Assembly: GCF_000255295.1 (NCBI RefSeq)
Contig: NC_017030.1
Coordinates: forward strand, 992,001-1,056,000
DNA from: Corallococcus coralloides DSM 2259
GTDB taxonomy: Bacteria; Myxococcota; Myxococcia; Myxococcales; Myxococcaceae
Reading direction: 5' to 3'
Length of the DNA: 64,000 bases
In this document: positions 15,933 to 24,830 of the stretch, piece by piece
Position numbering within the stretch: position 1 is the first letter of the stretch
Layout of the letters: the number at the start of each line of letters is the position of its first letter
Notes under the pieces: generated by a model
What the model saw: the letters and a program-made list of their open reading frames with translations, nothing else
Database searches by the model: none
What the model was told of the DNA's origin: nothing
Made by a program: the position numbers and the translations under genes

Positions 15933-17576
15933 TCAGCTCGCGTCCAATCCCAGCTCACGCACACGGCGATGGAGCGCGCGGCGGGAGACCTCCAGCTTCT
16001 GCACCATGCGGTCCAGGTCGCCCTCGCATTCGTGGAAGCAGCGGGTGATCTCCTCCGGGCTCAGGTCGCGCGCGGTCCGCAGGAGCGAGCTCTTGTCGAT
16101 GAGCACGTACACGGAGGAGCGCGGGATGCCCAGCCAGTCCGCCGTGGCCTTCAGGTCCCACGCGCAGGCGCGCAGGGCCTCCAGCACCTCCTGCTCGCTC
16201 ACCTCCGACGGCTTGCGCCGCGCGGGCGCACGCGTCTCCGAAGGCGCGGGGGTGTCCTCCGAGGCAGGGGAGGGCGCGTGCTCGCTCAGGGGTCGTCCGG
16301 GGATGGGCAGCGCGTCGGCGTCCAGCGACTGCTCCAGCCGCGCATCCACGCGCAGCCCGGGCAGCCCCCGGCTCCCAATCACGAGCTGCCGCGCGACGTT
16401 GCGCAGCTGGCGCACGTTGCCGGGCCACGCGGAGCGCACCAGCCGCGCGGCGAGCGACGCGGGCAGCCATGGCTCCGCTCTCGCGTCCGAGGAGCTCAGC
16501 CGCCCCGCCTCGCCCGTGGACTCCAGCTCCTGGCGCGCGAAGTGGAGGAACAGCGGCGCGATGTCCTCGCGGCGCTCGCGCAGCGGGGGCACGGTGATTT
16601 CGAAGCCCGCCAGCCGGTGCAGCAGCGGGGCCTTGAAGTGGCCGTCGTGGATGCGCGCCTCCAGGTCCGCATCCGTGGCGGTGACGAGCCGCACGTCCAC
16701 GCGCACCGGGGTCTGCGCGCCCACGGGATAGACCTCCTGGGTCTCCAGCACGCGCAGGAGCGCCGCCTGGACCTCTGGAGGCGCCTCCGCCACTTCATCC
16801 AGGAAGAGCGTGCCGCCGTGGGCGGCGCGGAAGAAGCCCTCGCGGTCGCGCGCCGCGCCGGTGAACGCGCCCCGCACCACGCCGAACAGCTCCGCGGCGA
16901 TGAGGTCCTTCGACAGGGCGCCCAGGTTGACGCTGACGAAGGGGCCCGCGCGGCGCGGACTCCGCGCGTGGAGCGCTCTCGCCACCAACTCCTTGCCCGT
17001 GCCCGTCTCACCCCGCACCAGCACGGGGACCTGGAGGTCGGCCACGCGCAGCACGTCCTCGCGCACGCGGACGATGCCCTCGCTGTCGCCCACCATGCCC
17101 AGCGCCGTCAGCTCCGTCTGGGCACCCGCGCCGCGCACGGTGGCCTGGTGCAGCAGCAGCGCCACGCGCCCGGCGAGCACCAGCGGCACGCCCGCCACCA
17201 GCGCCTCCGCGGGGAACTCCCGCCCGCCTCGCACCGGCTCGCTGCCCACCCACACCGGCGTCCCGCCCTCCGGCACCCGCAGCCGCACGCTCCCGTCCGT
17301 CCCCGCCTCGAAGCGCACCGGCGTGCGGCTGAGGAACGGGTCCCCCAGGGGCAGCGCCAGCACCGCGCCTGGACGGCTGAAGTCCGGCGCGTTGCGGGAC
17401 AGCGCCACCGCGCGCTCTGCGGACAGCAACCCGTCCAGCAGCAGCCGCTCCCCGATGCGCTGGGGCTGGGCATGGCCAATGAGCGTCAACGCCGGCATCA
17501 CCTGGGCGGCCTGCGAAGGCGTGCCCTGCGTGCGGACGGCGGTCGTGGAGAAATCCGTGGGGTTCTTGGGCGGCAT
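15933..17576 (-). CDS. Sigma-54-dependent transcriptional activator (FHA-like/AAA+/Fis)
   Basis: A 547-residue NtrC-family enhancer-binding protein. The N-terminal 150 residues lack a receiver domain and look like a degenerate FHA domain (ALPLGDPFLSRTPVRFE), as in myxobacterial activators governed by Ser/Thr kinases. The AAA+ domain has Walker A GETGTGKE near 189, the sigma-54-contacting GAFTGA loop near 235, GGTLFLDEV (Walker B) and PPLRERREDI. The C-terminal 80 residues contain Fis-like helix-turn-helix segments (ACAWDLKATADWLGIPRSSV and KLEVSRRALHRRVRELGL). The start at 17576 follows CTGGGAGGTCC. It is co-oriented with the three small genes carrying sigma-54-like promoters, so they are attractive targets; this is inference. 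Confidence 0.9.
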   Translation of the reverse strand: MPPKNPTDFSTTAVRTQGTPSQAAQVMPALTLIGHAQPQRIGERLLLDGLLSAERAVALSRNAPDFSRPGAVLALPLGDPFLSRTPVRFEAGTDGSVRLRVPEGGTPVWVGSEPVRGGREFPAEALVAGVPLVLAGRVALLLHQATVRGAGAQTELTALGMVGDSEGIVRVREDVLRVADLQVPVLVRGETGTGKELVARALHARSPRRAGPFVSVNLGALSKDLIAAELFGVVRGAFTGAARDREGFFRAAHGGTLFLDEVAEAPPEVQAALLRVLETQEVYPVGAQTPVRVDVRLVTATDADLEARIHDGHFKAPLLHRLAGFEITVPPLRERREDIAPLFLHFARQELESTGEAGRLSSSDARAEPWLPASLAARLVRSAWPGNVRQLRNVARQLVIGSRGLPGLRVDARLEQSLDADALPIPGRPLSEHAPSPASEDTPAPSETRAPARRKPSEVSEQEVLEALRACAWDLKATADWLGIPRSSVYVLIDKSSLLRTARDLSPEEITRCFHECEGDLDRMVQKLEVSRRALHRRVRELGLDAS

Positions 17577-17766
17577 GGACCTCCCAGGCAGCCTACAACG
17601 GGCTGGCTGCCCCGGGGCCTGGCAGGCGTCGTTCCGTACAAACCGTCCCCACGGCTGCTCGCAAGGTGGGCATTGGCGGTAGGGGCGGAAGCCACGCCCG
17701 CGCCCCATCCGATGAATAGGTTTGTGACGCGTCCCGTGTGGATTTTCGAGAGAGAGCGCGACCTCC

Positions 17767-18480
17767 ATGACTCCTTCGACCTCGAACATCACCGTCTTCG
17801 ATGCCGTCCTCTTCGACCTGGATGGCGTCGTCATCGACACGACCGAGCTGCACTACCGCGTCTGGGAGGAGTTCGCCCGCGAGCGGGGCTATGTGCCCAC
17901 GCGTGAGCAGTTGCTCGCCACCAACGGCCGCCGGGCCGGGGAGACGCTGCGCGCCTGGTTTGGCGCGCAATTGAACGACGAGGAGGTCGCCGTGCTCACC
18001 GACGACCGGGAGCGGGCCTTCCACCGGCTGCTCGACCACGAGCAGGTGTCACCCGTCCCCGGCGTGGGCGCCTACCTGATGTCCCTCAAGCAGGCGGGCG
18101 TGCCCTGGGCCCTGGGCACGAGCGCCCTGGCGGAGAACGCGGAGCGGGCCCTGGAGCGCGTGGGGCTGGAGCACCTGTTCCCCGTGCGGGTGACGTCCAC
18201 GGACGTGACGCGGGGCAAGCCGGATCCGGAGGTGTACCTCAAGGCCTCCGCCGCGCTGGGCGTCGCGCCGCAAGCGTGCGTGGTGTTCGAGGACGCGGTG
18301 GCGGGGCTTCAGGCCGCGCGGGCCGCGGGCGCGGCGTGTGTCGCCGTCACCACGTCGTTCCCGCGCGAAGTCCTGGTGCGCGAGCGGCCAGACTTCCTGG
18401 TGAGGGACTTCCGGGACCTGCCGCAGGCGTTGCGTCCCGGAAGCCACGGCTTCACGGCGCCGACGGCACCTCACCCGTGA
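17767..18480 (+). CDS. HAD-superfamily phosphatase/phosphomutase (beta-phosphoglucomutase-like)
   Basis: A 237-residue HAD subclass I enzyme. Motif I is DLDGVVIDT (nucleophile and acid aspartates), motif II the GTS segment in WALGTSALAE, motif III Lys in RGKPDPEVY, motif IV FEDAVAGLQAARAAG. A helical cap lies between motifs I and II (YRVWEEFARERGYVPTREQL). Family members act on sugar phosphates and related metabolites; the substrate cannot be told from sequence. It is divergent from the sigma-54 activator, and its 3' end overlaps the convergent lipoprotein gene by 29 bases. Confidence 0.85.
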   Translation: MTPSTSNITVFDAVLFDLDGVVIDTTELHYRVWEEFARERGYVPTREQLLATNGRRAGETLRAWFGAQLNDEEVAVLTDDRERAFHRLLDHEQVSPVPGVGAYLMSLKQAGVPWALGTSALAENAERALERVGLEHLFPVRVTSTDVTRGKPDPEVYLKASAALGVAPQACVVFEDAVAGLQAARAAGAACVAVTTSFPREVLVRERPDFLVRDFRDLPQALRPGSHGFTAPTAPHP

Positions 18481-19219
18481 GCACGCAGATGAGCGCGTCC
18501 GGGTCGCACTTCACGGGGAACAGCGGGTTGATGCCGGAGCCGCGCAGCCGTCCCGCGTCGTAGTCCGCGTACGGGTCGCACAGCGTGTCGTCCGGCAGCT
18601 TCGTCTTGCTGTTCTGGCACTTCACCACCGGCCAGATGCCCTTCACGGTGTACTCGGCGCTGCAGCCGTTCTCCGAGTACCCGAGGTCCGCGGTGAACTG
18701 CGTGCCCGGAATCTCCGGCGTGTTGTAGATGCGCAGGTTGCTCCACGAGTAGACGAAGTCCTGCTCGGGCAGCAGGCCGCCGTCGGGCGCCGCGGACGCG
18801 GGCACCTCCAGCCGCGTCTGCGTGAGCTCCGGCACCGAGCAGAAGTGGTCCGCCCCCGGCGTCGCGGAAGCGAAGGAGCCCACCGCGGTGGCGGACGCCT
18901 TCGAGTCCTCCGTCAGCCGGGACGCGAAGTCCTCCATCAACTTGCCCAGCCGCGCGCTGCGCACGCCCACGGTGTCGGGCCCGGCCGGGTCCGGGTTGAA
19001 GAACTTCTGCAGCCCCAGCGGCTCCGGCTTGAGCCGCGCGCAGACGGTGTCCGGGTTCTGGCCGGGCTTGAGCTGATACGACGCGGCGAACGAGCCGGTG
19101 GAGCCGTCCGACACGGCGCGAGCCACGACGCACTCGGGCTCCGGTTCACTGCCGCACGCACCCACGGCGACGGCCGCCGCCGCGAGCCCTGCACTCACTG
19201 CCATCCAACGAAGCTTCAT
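18452..19219 (-). CDS. Lipoprotein of unknown function downstream of TonB receptor
   Basis: 255 residues beginning MKLRWMAVSAGLAAAAVAVGACGS, a lipoprotein signal with Cys22 as the acylation site. ATG 19219 has GAGGA eight bases upstream; ATG 19234 lacks a ribosome site. The mature part has scattered cysteines and no family I recognise (NPDTVCARLKPEPLGLQKFF, TQFTADLGYSENGCSAEYTV). The gene follows the TonB receptor after 25 bases on the same strand and is probably its operon partner, perhaps a surface accessory lipoprotein. The last 29 bases overlap the convergent HAD gene. Confidence 0.75.
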   Translation of the reverse strand: MKLRWMAVSAGLAAAAVAVGACGSEPEPECVVARAVSDGSTGSFAASYQLKPGQNPDTVCARLKPEPLGLQKFFNPDPAGPDTVGVRSARLGKLMEDFASRLTEDSKASATAVGSFASATPGADHFCSVPELTQTRLEVPASAAPDGGLLPEQDFVYSWSNLRIYNTPEIPGTQFTADLGYSENGCSAEYTVKGIWPVVKCQNSKTKLPDDTLCDPYADYDAGRLRGSGINPLFPVKCDPDALICVLTGEVPSAP

Positions 19220-19244
19220 CGCGGGAGTCCTCATGGGCTTGGGC

Positions 19245-22200
19245 CTAGAAGCTGAGCTTCGCGCCCAGGCGGATGGAGCGCGGGGCCTGGTAGGCGGTGG
19301 GCCGCTTGAAGTTGGGGTTGATGTCCTGCACGCCGATGGGCAGCCCCGTGGCGGTGGAGATGACCTTGCAGTTGGGGTTGTTCTCGCGGAGGCAGGCGGT
19401 GAGGTCGTCCGGCTTGCCGCCCTGCTCGATGGCGTACACGCGCGTGGTGGTGAAGGTCTGGTCCACGTCCGTGTACTGCTGGAAGTTGAAGAGGTTGAAC
19501 ACGTCCAGGGACACCGTGAGGACGTAGTCCTTCACCAGCCGCTGGTTGAGGCCCACGTGCCCGTCCACGCCGTGCACCCAGGGCAGCCGGCCCGCGCTGC
19601 CGCGCGGCAGGATGAACGTCTCCGAGCCGCTGCGGCGCGGGTGCGCGCCCAGGTAGTTGAGCGGCGTGCCGGAGCGCGCCCGGTAGTTGCCGCCCACGTT
19701 GATGCTGGTGGACGGCCCCAGCACCAGCTCCTTCGCGGCGAACACCTTGAAGGAATGCGTGCGGTCCCCGGGCAGCTGTCCCTCGCGGTTGACGGTGAGC
19801 GACACCAGGTCGAAGTCGCGCGTGAGATTGGGAGACAGCTGGCCGGTGTCCGCGCGGAACAGGCCGGAGTAGTTCCCGCGCAGGTTGGCCCAGGTGTAGC
19901 TGGCCTGGGCCAGCCACCCGTTGGTGAAGGCGCGCTGGAAGTAGAGGTTCACCGCGTCGTACTCGCGCCGCGCCACCGGGAAGTCCGTGGAGTAGCCCTT
20001 GCCCGGGTTGCCCAGGAAGAAGGTGCTGCCGTCGTCGCGGCTCATGTCCTCGATGACGTCGTTGAGGTAGCGCCGGGTGTACGTGGCGCCCAGGCGGCTC
20101 GCGGTGAAGAGCTCGTACTCACCGCCCACCACGAACTCGTCCGCGGACTGGGCGCGAATCTGGGGGTCCACCGGCACGCGGTCGCCGCCCTGCGCGTCCC
20201 ACAGCTGGTTGGGGCTCTCGCGGTTGCCAATGGGCTGGCGGTTGGCGTTCTGGGTGCAGTCCCCGAGCAGCGAATCCTCACGGGACGGATGGCACGGGGG
20301 CGAGTCGTAGGTGGCGGAGAGCAGCTGCTGCTGCGGGAAGGACAGGTCCGCCATGTCCAGGGGGACGTTCTCGAAGAAGCGCGCGTAGTTGGCGAAGAGC
20401 TTGGCGCGGCCACTCTGCGTCGGGTCGTAGATGACGCCCAGGCGCGGGGACCACTGGTTGGGCAGGTGCAGGCCCACCTCGCCGTCCAGGCCGTAGATGG
20501 TCTGCACGTCGTAGCGCAGGCCCACGTTGACGGTGACCTTGTCCATGACGGACCAGCTGTCCTGGAGGAAGCCGCCCACGGTGGTGGACGTGGAGGTGCC
20601 TTCCTTGTTGGGCAGGAACACCGGCAGGTCCGGGGCCGCCAGGTAGCCGTACTGGTTGAGGGTGAAGAAGCAGTCGCCGCCGGTGCACTCCTGCCAGTGC
20701 GTGAAGCCGGTGCGCGCGCGGTTGTTGTAGAAGCTCATCCGCTCGATGTCCGCGCCGGCCTTGAGGATGTGGTGGCCCAGGGCCTCCAGCAGGTACGTGC
20801 CCATCACCTTGCCCTGCACGCGGTCCAGCCGCTGGACGCTGATGGTGCCGGGGCCGCCCGTGGAATAGCCCGTCACGGGGCAGCGCAGCCGCTGCTCCTC
20901 GGGCGTGGTGCCGCAGGCGTCCGCGGAGGGAAGCGACTCGAACTCGTTGATGGTGTGGTAGCCGGGGTTCTTGTTGCGGGTCCACGAGATGCGGGGCTTC
21001 GCGTCCAGGCCCACGCCGGAGCCCAGGTCCGAGCCGTCCGACGGGAGGATGGAGTCCGCCTGGTGATGCCAGCCGAGCGTCGCGTCCACGAGCAGCTTCT
21101 TGTCGAAGAAGGACGACGCCTGCTTCGCCACGATGTCCATGGCGCTGTTGCTGCGCCGGGTGGCGATGGATTCATACGAGCCCTGCACGAAGCTGGTGCA
21201 CGACAGGCTGGTGCACACCTCCGGCTCGCCGTCGTCGCTGAAGGAGTACTTGCCGCTGCCGCCGGACGAGCGGGGCGTGCCGAACACGGACACGGACAGG
21301 CTGTGGTCCGGGTTGAAGTTGTAGGTGAGCTTGCCCAGGTACTGCACGCTGCGCTCGTCGGCGAAGCGGGTGGTGCGGCTGCCTTCGATGGGGCTCACCT
21401 GGGAGAAGCCGGTGGTGGGGTCCTTGCGGCGCGCGCCCACGGCGGTGCAGCCGTTGGCGGGGTCCACCTCCGAGCACAGCTCGTAGCTGCTGAGCTGGCG
21501 GTCCACCTGGATGCGATTGAAGGACGGCGCGACGCCCACGTAGAACCAGAGCTTGTCCTTGAGGAGGGGGCCGCCCAGGTCGAAGCCGAAGTCGCCCAGG
21601 TTGTGGGCGCTGCCCTGCGCGGAGATGACGCTGCCCTCGCGGAGGATCTCCTTGCCGGACGTCTGGAACGCGCCAGGCGCGTAGTTGGCGAACACGGAGC
21701 CGTGGAACTCGTTGGAGCCGGACTTGGTGACGACGTTGAGCACGCCGCCGGTGGAGCGGCCGTACTCCGGCATGTAGCCGCCGGTGATGATGTTGACCTC
21801 CTTCACGAACTCCACGGACAGGGGCGTGCCCAGCGTGCCCACGCCGGGGTCGTTCACGGACAGGCCGTCCACGACGTACTGGCTCTCAGGGGACGAGCTG
21901 CCGCTGATGCTCACGCCGTAGCGGTCCTCGGTGGCGCCGGGGGCCAGCTCCGCCAGGCCTTCAAAGGAGCGGGACGCGGAGCCCTTGGTGCCGGGGCGGA
22001 TGACGGCGATGTTGCGGATGAAGTCCTGGTCCACGGTGACGCCCGCGGCGCTGGAGCCCACGTCCAGGGTGGGCGGAGCGCCGACGACCTCGATGTCGGA
22101 GCTGAGGTTGTCTGGCGCCAGCTCCGCGTTGAAGCGGATGGTGCGGTCGATTCTCAGCAGGATGCCGTCGCGGGCATAGGGCTGGTAGCCCTGGGCCTCG

Positions 22201-22448
22201 AAGCGCAGCGTGTACGTGCCCGGCGGAAGCTGGGGGATGCGGTACAGGCCGCTCTTGTCGGTGAGGACGGTGCGCTCGCCCTGCAGCTGGGCCGAGGTGG
22301 CGGTGACCACGACGTCCACCAGGGGCTTCTTGTCGAGCGCGTTCGTCAGGGTCCCGGTGATGACCGAGTTGCCCTGGGCCCAGGCCCCGGCTCCCCACAA
22401 CACGACCATGAGCCAGAGCCCACGGATGAAACGGATTCGTCTGAGCAC
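19245..22448 (-). CDS. Oar-like TonB-dependent receptor with carboxypeptidase-regulatory domain
   Basis: 1067 residues with a signal peptide ending near WGAGAWAQ. Residues about 27-110 form a carboxypeptidase-regulatory-like beta-sandwich (GTLTNALDKKPLVDVVVTAT, KSGLYRIPQLPPGTYTLRFE). The TonB plug domain follows (about 115-235, YVVDGLSVNDP, GGYMPEYGRSTGGVLNVVTK), then a 22-strand-type beta-barrel ending in RLGAKLSF with the terminal aromatic residue expected of outer-membrane proteins. This architecture matches the myxobacterial Oar family. The cargo is unknown; the adjacent lipoprotein gene suggests a functional pair. Upstream is the divergent promoter region 22449-22658. Confidence 0.88.
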   Translation of the reverse strand: MLRRIRFIRGLWLMVVLWGAGAWAQGNSVITGTLTNALDKKPLVDVVVTATSAQLQGERTVLTDKSGLYRIPQLPPGTYTLRFEAQGYQPYARDGILLRIDRTIRFNAELAPDNLSSDIEVVGAPPTLDVGSSAAGVTVDQDFIRNIAVIRPGTKGSASRSFEGLAELAPGATEDRYGVSISGSSSPESQYVVDGLSVNDPGVGTLGTPLSVEFVKEVNIITGGYMPEYGRSTGGVLNVVTKSGSNEFHGSVFANYAPGAFQTSGKEILREGSVISAQGSAHNLGDFGFDLGGPLLKDKLWFYVGVAPSFNRIQVDRQLSSYELCSEVDPANGCTAVGARRKDPTTGFSQVSPIEGSRTTRFADERSVQYLGKLTYNFNPDHSLSVSVFGTPRSSGGSGKYSFSDDGEPEVCTSLSCTSFVQGSYESIATRRSNSAMDIVAKQASSFFDKKLLVDATLGWHHQADSILPSDGSDLGSGVGLDAKPRISWTRNKNPGYHTINEFESLPSADACGTTPEEQRLRCPVTGYSTGGPGTISVQRLDRVQGKVMGTYLLEALGHHILKAGADIERMSFYNNRARTGFTHWQECTGGDCFFTLNQYGYLAAPDLPVFLPNKEGTSTSTTVGGFLQDSWSVMDKVTVNVGLRYDVQTIYGLDGEVGLHLPNQWSPRLGVIYDPTQSGRAKLFANYARFFENVPLDMADLSFPQQQLLSATYDSPPCHPSREDSLLGDCTQNANRQPIGNRESPNQLWDAQGGDRVPVDPQIRAQSADEFVVGGEYELFTASRLGATYTRRYLNDVIEDMSRDDGSTFFLGNPGKGYSTDFPVARREYDAVNLYFQRAFTNGWLAQASYTWANLRGNYSGLFRADTGQLSPNLTRDFDLVSLTVNREGQLPGDRTHSFKVFAAKELVLGPSTSINVGGNYRARSGTPLNYLGAHPRRSGSETFILPRGSAGRLPWVHGVDGHVGLNQRLVKDYVLTVSLDVFNLFNFQQYTDVDQTFTTTRVYAIEQGGKPDDLTACLRENNPNCKVISTATGLPIGVQDINPNFKRPTAYQAPRSIRLGAKLSF

Positions 22449-22658
22449 GTCCGCGCCCCTCCCGGCGAAGGGGGCGACTTTGTCGCAAAACGTGAGAAAT
22501 CCACCAGCCCAAATCAGAAAGACTTTGCCGCCAGAGCGGAAAACGACTGGCCCGCTGCGTCAGCAGACTGTGTCCGCACGCGGCGAGAGGGGAGATGCAC
22601 GGGCAGTCGATAGCCTGCGGGACGGACGCGGCTTCCATCCCCTGCGCCATCGACCCGG

Positions 22659-23141
22659 ATGAACTCACGACTCGTGCTCTTCGCGGCTTTGCTCTCCAGC
22701 GCTGTGGCGCTCATGGCGTGTGCCCTGGCGGGGGGTGGGGCGTTCATGCTGGCGCTGTTCCCGGCCGTGGTCCTGCTGTGCCTGCTGCTCCACGTCAGTC
22801 AGCGGGTGGCTCACTGGCGGCGCATGCGTTACTTCGAGCTCTCCAGCAAGGCCTGGTGGGGCGGCTCGATCGCTGGGGGGCTGCTCACGAGCCTCTGGGC
22901 GGTGACGGAGGTGCTCTCCTACTTCTCCACGCCGGAGCACTGCGGCAAGGGCGGCTGTGCGCTCATCATCTTCTATCTGCCCCTGGCCCTCGTGGTCGGA
23001 ATGCCATTGGGGATGCTGGTCTCGTCGGCGGTGCTGGGGGCGGTCGGGTTGGTGAAGGGATTGAAGCCGGTGGCCGTGCAGGGCGTGCTCGCGGGCACGG
23101 CGGCCTTCGGCTTCGTGCTCTTCCTGATGCTGGGCGCATAG
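22659..23141 (+). CDS. Four-helix membrane protein (paralog A)
   Basis: 160 residues with about four transmembrane helices: two N-terminal, a cytoplasmic-looking RVAHWRRMRYFELSSKAWW linker, then two or more. A loop holds a C-x4-C pair (HCGKGGC). It is a paralog of the 24321-24830 product: both start M-x-S-R-L-x-L-F-A-A-L, share F-x-L-S-x-x-A-W, the C-x4-C loop and a late L-V-S-x-A-x-L-G segment, and even the 5' DNA is alike. The family is not recognised. It converges with the next gene seven bases away. Confidence 0.7.
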   Translation: MNSRLVLFAALLSSAVALMACALAGGGAFMLALFPAVVLLCLLLHVSQRVAHWRRMRYFELSSKAWWGGSIAGGLLTSLWAVTEVLSYFSTPEHCGKGGCALIIFYLPLALVVGMPLGMLVSSAVLGAVGLVKGLKPVAVQGVLAGTAAFGFVLFLMLGA

Positions 23142-23147
23142 AAACGC

Positions 23148-23729
23148 TCAGGGGATGTTCCAGGGCTCCGAAGTGAAGAGCGCGTGGAAGAGCGTGGTCT
23201 CTGGCGGCTTCATGAAGTTGACGTAGAGCGGAACGGGCGTCTGGGCGACTTCGAGGGGCAGCGCGGTCGCGCCGTATTCAGCCTCGATGCGCTGCGCGAC
23301 GACCTCCGCGATGCTTCGCAGTTCCAAGGGAATGGGCCCCAGGAACACCTTGGAGTCCAGACAGCGCTTCCCCACGTATTGATGCCGAACGCAGTGCACC
23401 GTGTAGACCGGGGCCAGGATGCTGAGATACCCGGCGACGGTCCAGATGAACTGAGGCCGGCTCATGATGCGCTCGTAAGGGGGATAGACGAGAGCGCCAA
23501 AGCTGGGGTTCGCCAGGGGCGGCGTGTAGTCGCAGACCTTGCAGTCTGGAAGCTCCTTCCTGAGCTCCCGGAGCAGCGCTCCCCAGCGAGGCCCTTCCTT
23601 GTTCTTCTCGTCCCAGAGGGCTTCGTAGCGGAGGTCCTCGGGACTGGGCTCCTGACGGAAGATATAGGCCTGGTCGGCGCCCCAGTAGAGACGAGCAATC
23701 GCGAGCAGGTCTTCTGTGGAAGGCGTCAT
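23148..23729 (-). CDS. Unrecognised soluble protein, coupled to upstream lipoprotein
   Basis: 193 residues, no signal or membrane helix. Recognisable features are few: an N-terminal helix TPSTEDLLAIARLYWGADQA, a CKVCDY Cys pair, tyrosine- and proline-rich strands and a C-terminal PLYVNFMKPPETTLFHALF. Its ATG overlaps the stop of the upstream lipoprotein gene (ATGA), so they are translationally coupled. This is the geometry of the toxin/immunity cassettes elsewhere in the window, but no toxin domain is visible in the partner, so an immunity role is only a speculation. Confidence 0.65.
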   Translation of the reverse strand: MTPSTEDLLAIARLYWGADQAYIFRQEPSPEDLRYEALWDEKNKEGPRWGALLRELRKELPDCKVCDYTPPLANPSFGALVYPPYERIMSRPQFIWTVAGYLSILAPVYTVHCVRHQYVGKRCLDSKVFLGPIPLELRSIAEVVAQRIEAEYGATALPLEVAQTPVPLYVNFMKPPETTLFHALFTSEPWNIP

Positions 23730-24205
23730 GGCTTCCGGCTTCCGGCCCCCATGGGGCTGGTGGCCTTGTGACACGTCGAAGCGACCCGCGAACCCCGGAC
23801 TGCTCCACCGAGTGCCAGGGTGAACGTGTCCCTGAACTGTGTGCAGGCAAGCCCCAGTGCTGTGACAGGCGTGGTCGAACTGAACACGGTCTGTGCCGCC
23901 AGGTTCGCGCAGTCCGCTGAGATGCGCTGGGCTGGTTCCCGCGGAAGAGGGCCCAACGATTCTGTCTCCAGGGGCATCCCGATGCCCAGCGTGCACTTGA
24001 AGACTTCTCCCGTGTCACGCCGGAGCGGAACATGAACACAGGCCTCCTGCCAGCCATCTGCGCCTGGCTCTGTCTTGCTCACTACGGTGACGAACCGGAA
24101 GTGCCGGGGCTGGAGGCTCCCCTCGACCACGGTCCCAGACCCTGTCGCGCAGCCCGTGAGCAGCCACGCCAGTCCCAGGCATACCACCCGCTTCGTCGCG
24201 TCCAT
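23726..24205 (-). CDS. Small lipoprotein of unknown function
   Basis: 159 residues with a classical lipoprotein signal, MDATKRVVCLGLAWLLTGC (Cys19). The mature part is probably a small beta domain (HFRFVTVVSKTEPGADGW, GEVFKCTLGIGMPLETES) with three or four cysteines. A GGGGGAAGG Shine-Dalgarno region precedes the ATG. It overlaps the following gene by four bases, and the pair is flanked by two paralogous membrane protein genes on the other strand. No named family was recognised. Confidence 0.68.
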   Translation of the reverse strand: MDATKRVVCLGLAWLLTGCATGSGTVVEGSLQPRHFRFVTVVSKTEPGADGWQEACVHVPLRRDTGEVFKCTLGIGMPLETESLGPLPREPAQRISADCANLAAQTVFSSTTPVTALGLACTQFRDTFTLALGGAVRGSRVASTCHKATSPMGAGSRKP

Positions 24206-24320
24206 GGCCTTCCCCCCGGAAGACCACCGACGTCACTTCGGAATCCTCTCAAGGCTCCATCGTCTCAGGGGGCGGGCTGTCCGCTGAGCGACGCGGCTGA
24301 GTTGGCATATAAAAGCCCTG

Positions 24321-24830
24321 ATGACCTCACGCCTCGCGCTCTTCGCGGCCCTGTGCCTCGGCTCCCTTCTCTTCGGTCTGTCGATGCTGGCAACGGCGTT
24401 CCGAGGCGTCGTCGCGCTCCCAGTGGCGTTGGGCCTGGGCCTGGGCCTGCTGGCCCTCGTCATCGTCACCTTGCGCCGGGCGCCACGCTGGCGGAATGAG
24501 AGCGCCTTCACGCTCTCCGGAAGCGCCTGGCGGTGGCTGTCGTTGGCGGGGGCGCTGCTCTCGGGGCTCGGCGCGACGGCCGTCGTCCTCGACAAGCTCG
24601 CACTGCCACTGCCGTTCGGCGAGTGCTTGGGCTCGAGCTGCGAGGTGTCGTACTCGCTCACGCCGCTCGTGTTCGTGTCCAGCTTCCTCGGCGGATGGCT
24701 CGTGTCCGCGGCGCTGTTGGGCGCCTACGGACTGCTGCGAGCCATCTCATCGGCCGCGGTGTGGGCCGTGGGCGTGTCCGTGGGGACCGGCGCGGGCCTG
24801 CTCTACCTGATTGTGCACATGGGACCCTAG
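24321..24830 (+). CDS. Four-helix membrane protein (paralog B)
   Basis: 169 residues, the second copy of the membrane protein family described at 22659-23141. It has four or more hydrophobic helices, a basic RRAPRWRNESAF linker, FTLSGSAWRW, a loop C-x4-C pair (ECLGSSC) and LVSAALLGAYGLL. A TATAAA at about 24308 lies only 13 bases before the ATG, which would make the transcript nearly leaderless if used. The 3' end overlaps the SDR gene by four bases. Confidence 0.7.
   Translation: MTSRLALFAALCLGSLLFGLSMLATAFRGVVALPVALGLGLGLLALVIVTLRRAPRWRNESAFTLSGSAWRWLSLAGALLSGLGATAVVLDKLALPLPFGECLGSSCEVSYSLTPLVFVSSFLGGWLVSAALLGAYGLLRAISSAAVWAVGVSVGTGAGLLYLIVHMGP

Noticed and set aside
19098..22613. A 1171-codon plus-strand open frame over the TonB receptor
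   Set aside because: The antisense frame encodes an unmistakable TonB-dependent receptor; this one is a GC-bias shadow.
24306..24320. TATAAA box giving a leaderless transcript of the 24321 gene
   Set aside because: No -35 element at a suitable distance, and an AT-rich hexamer alone is weak evidence.
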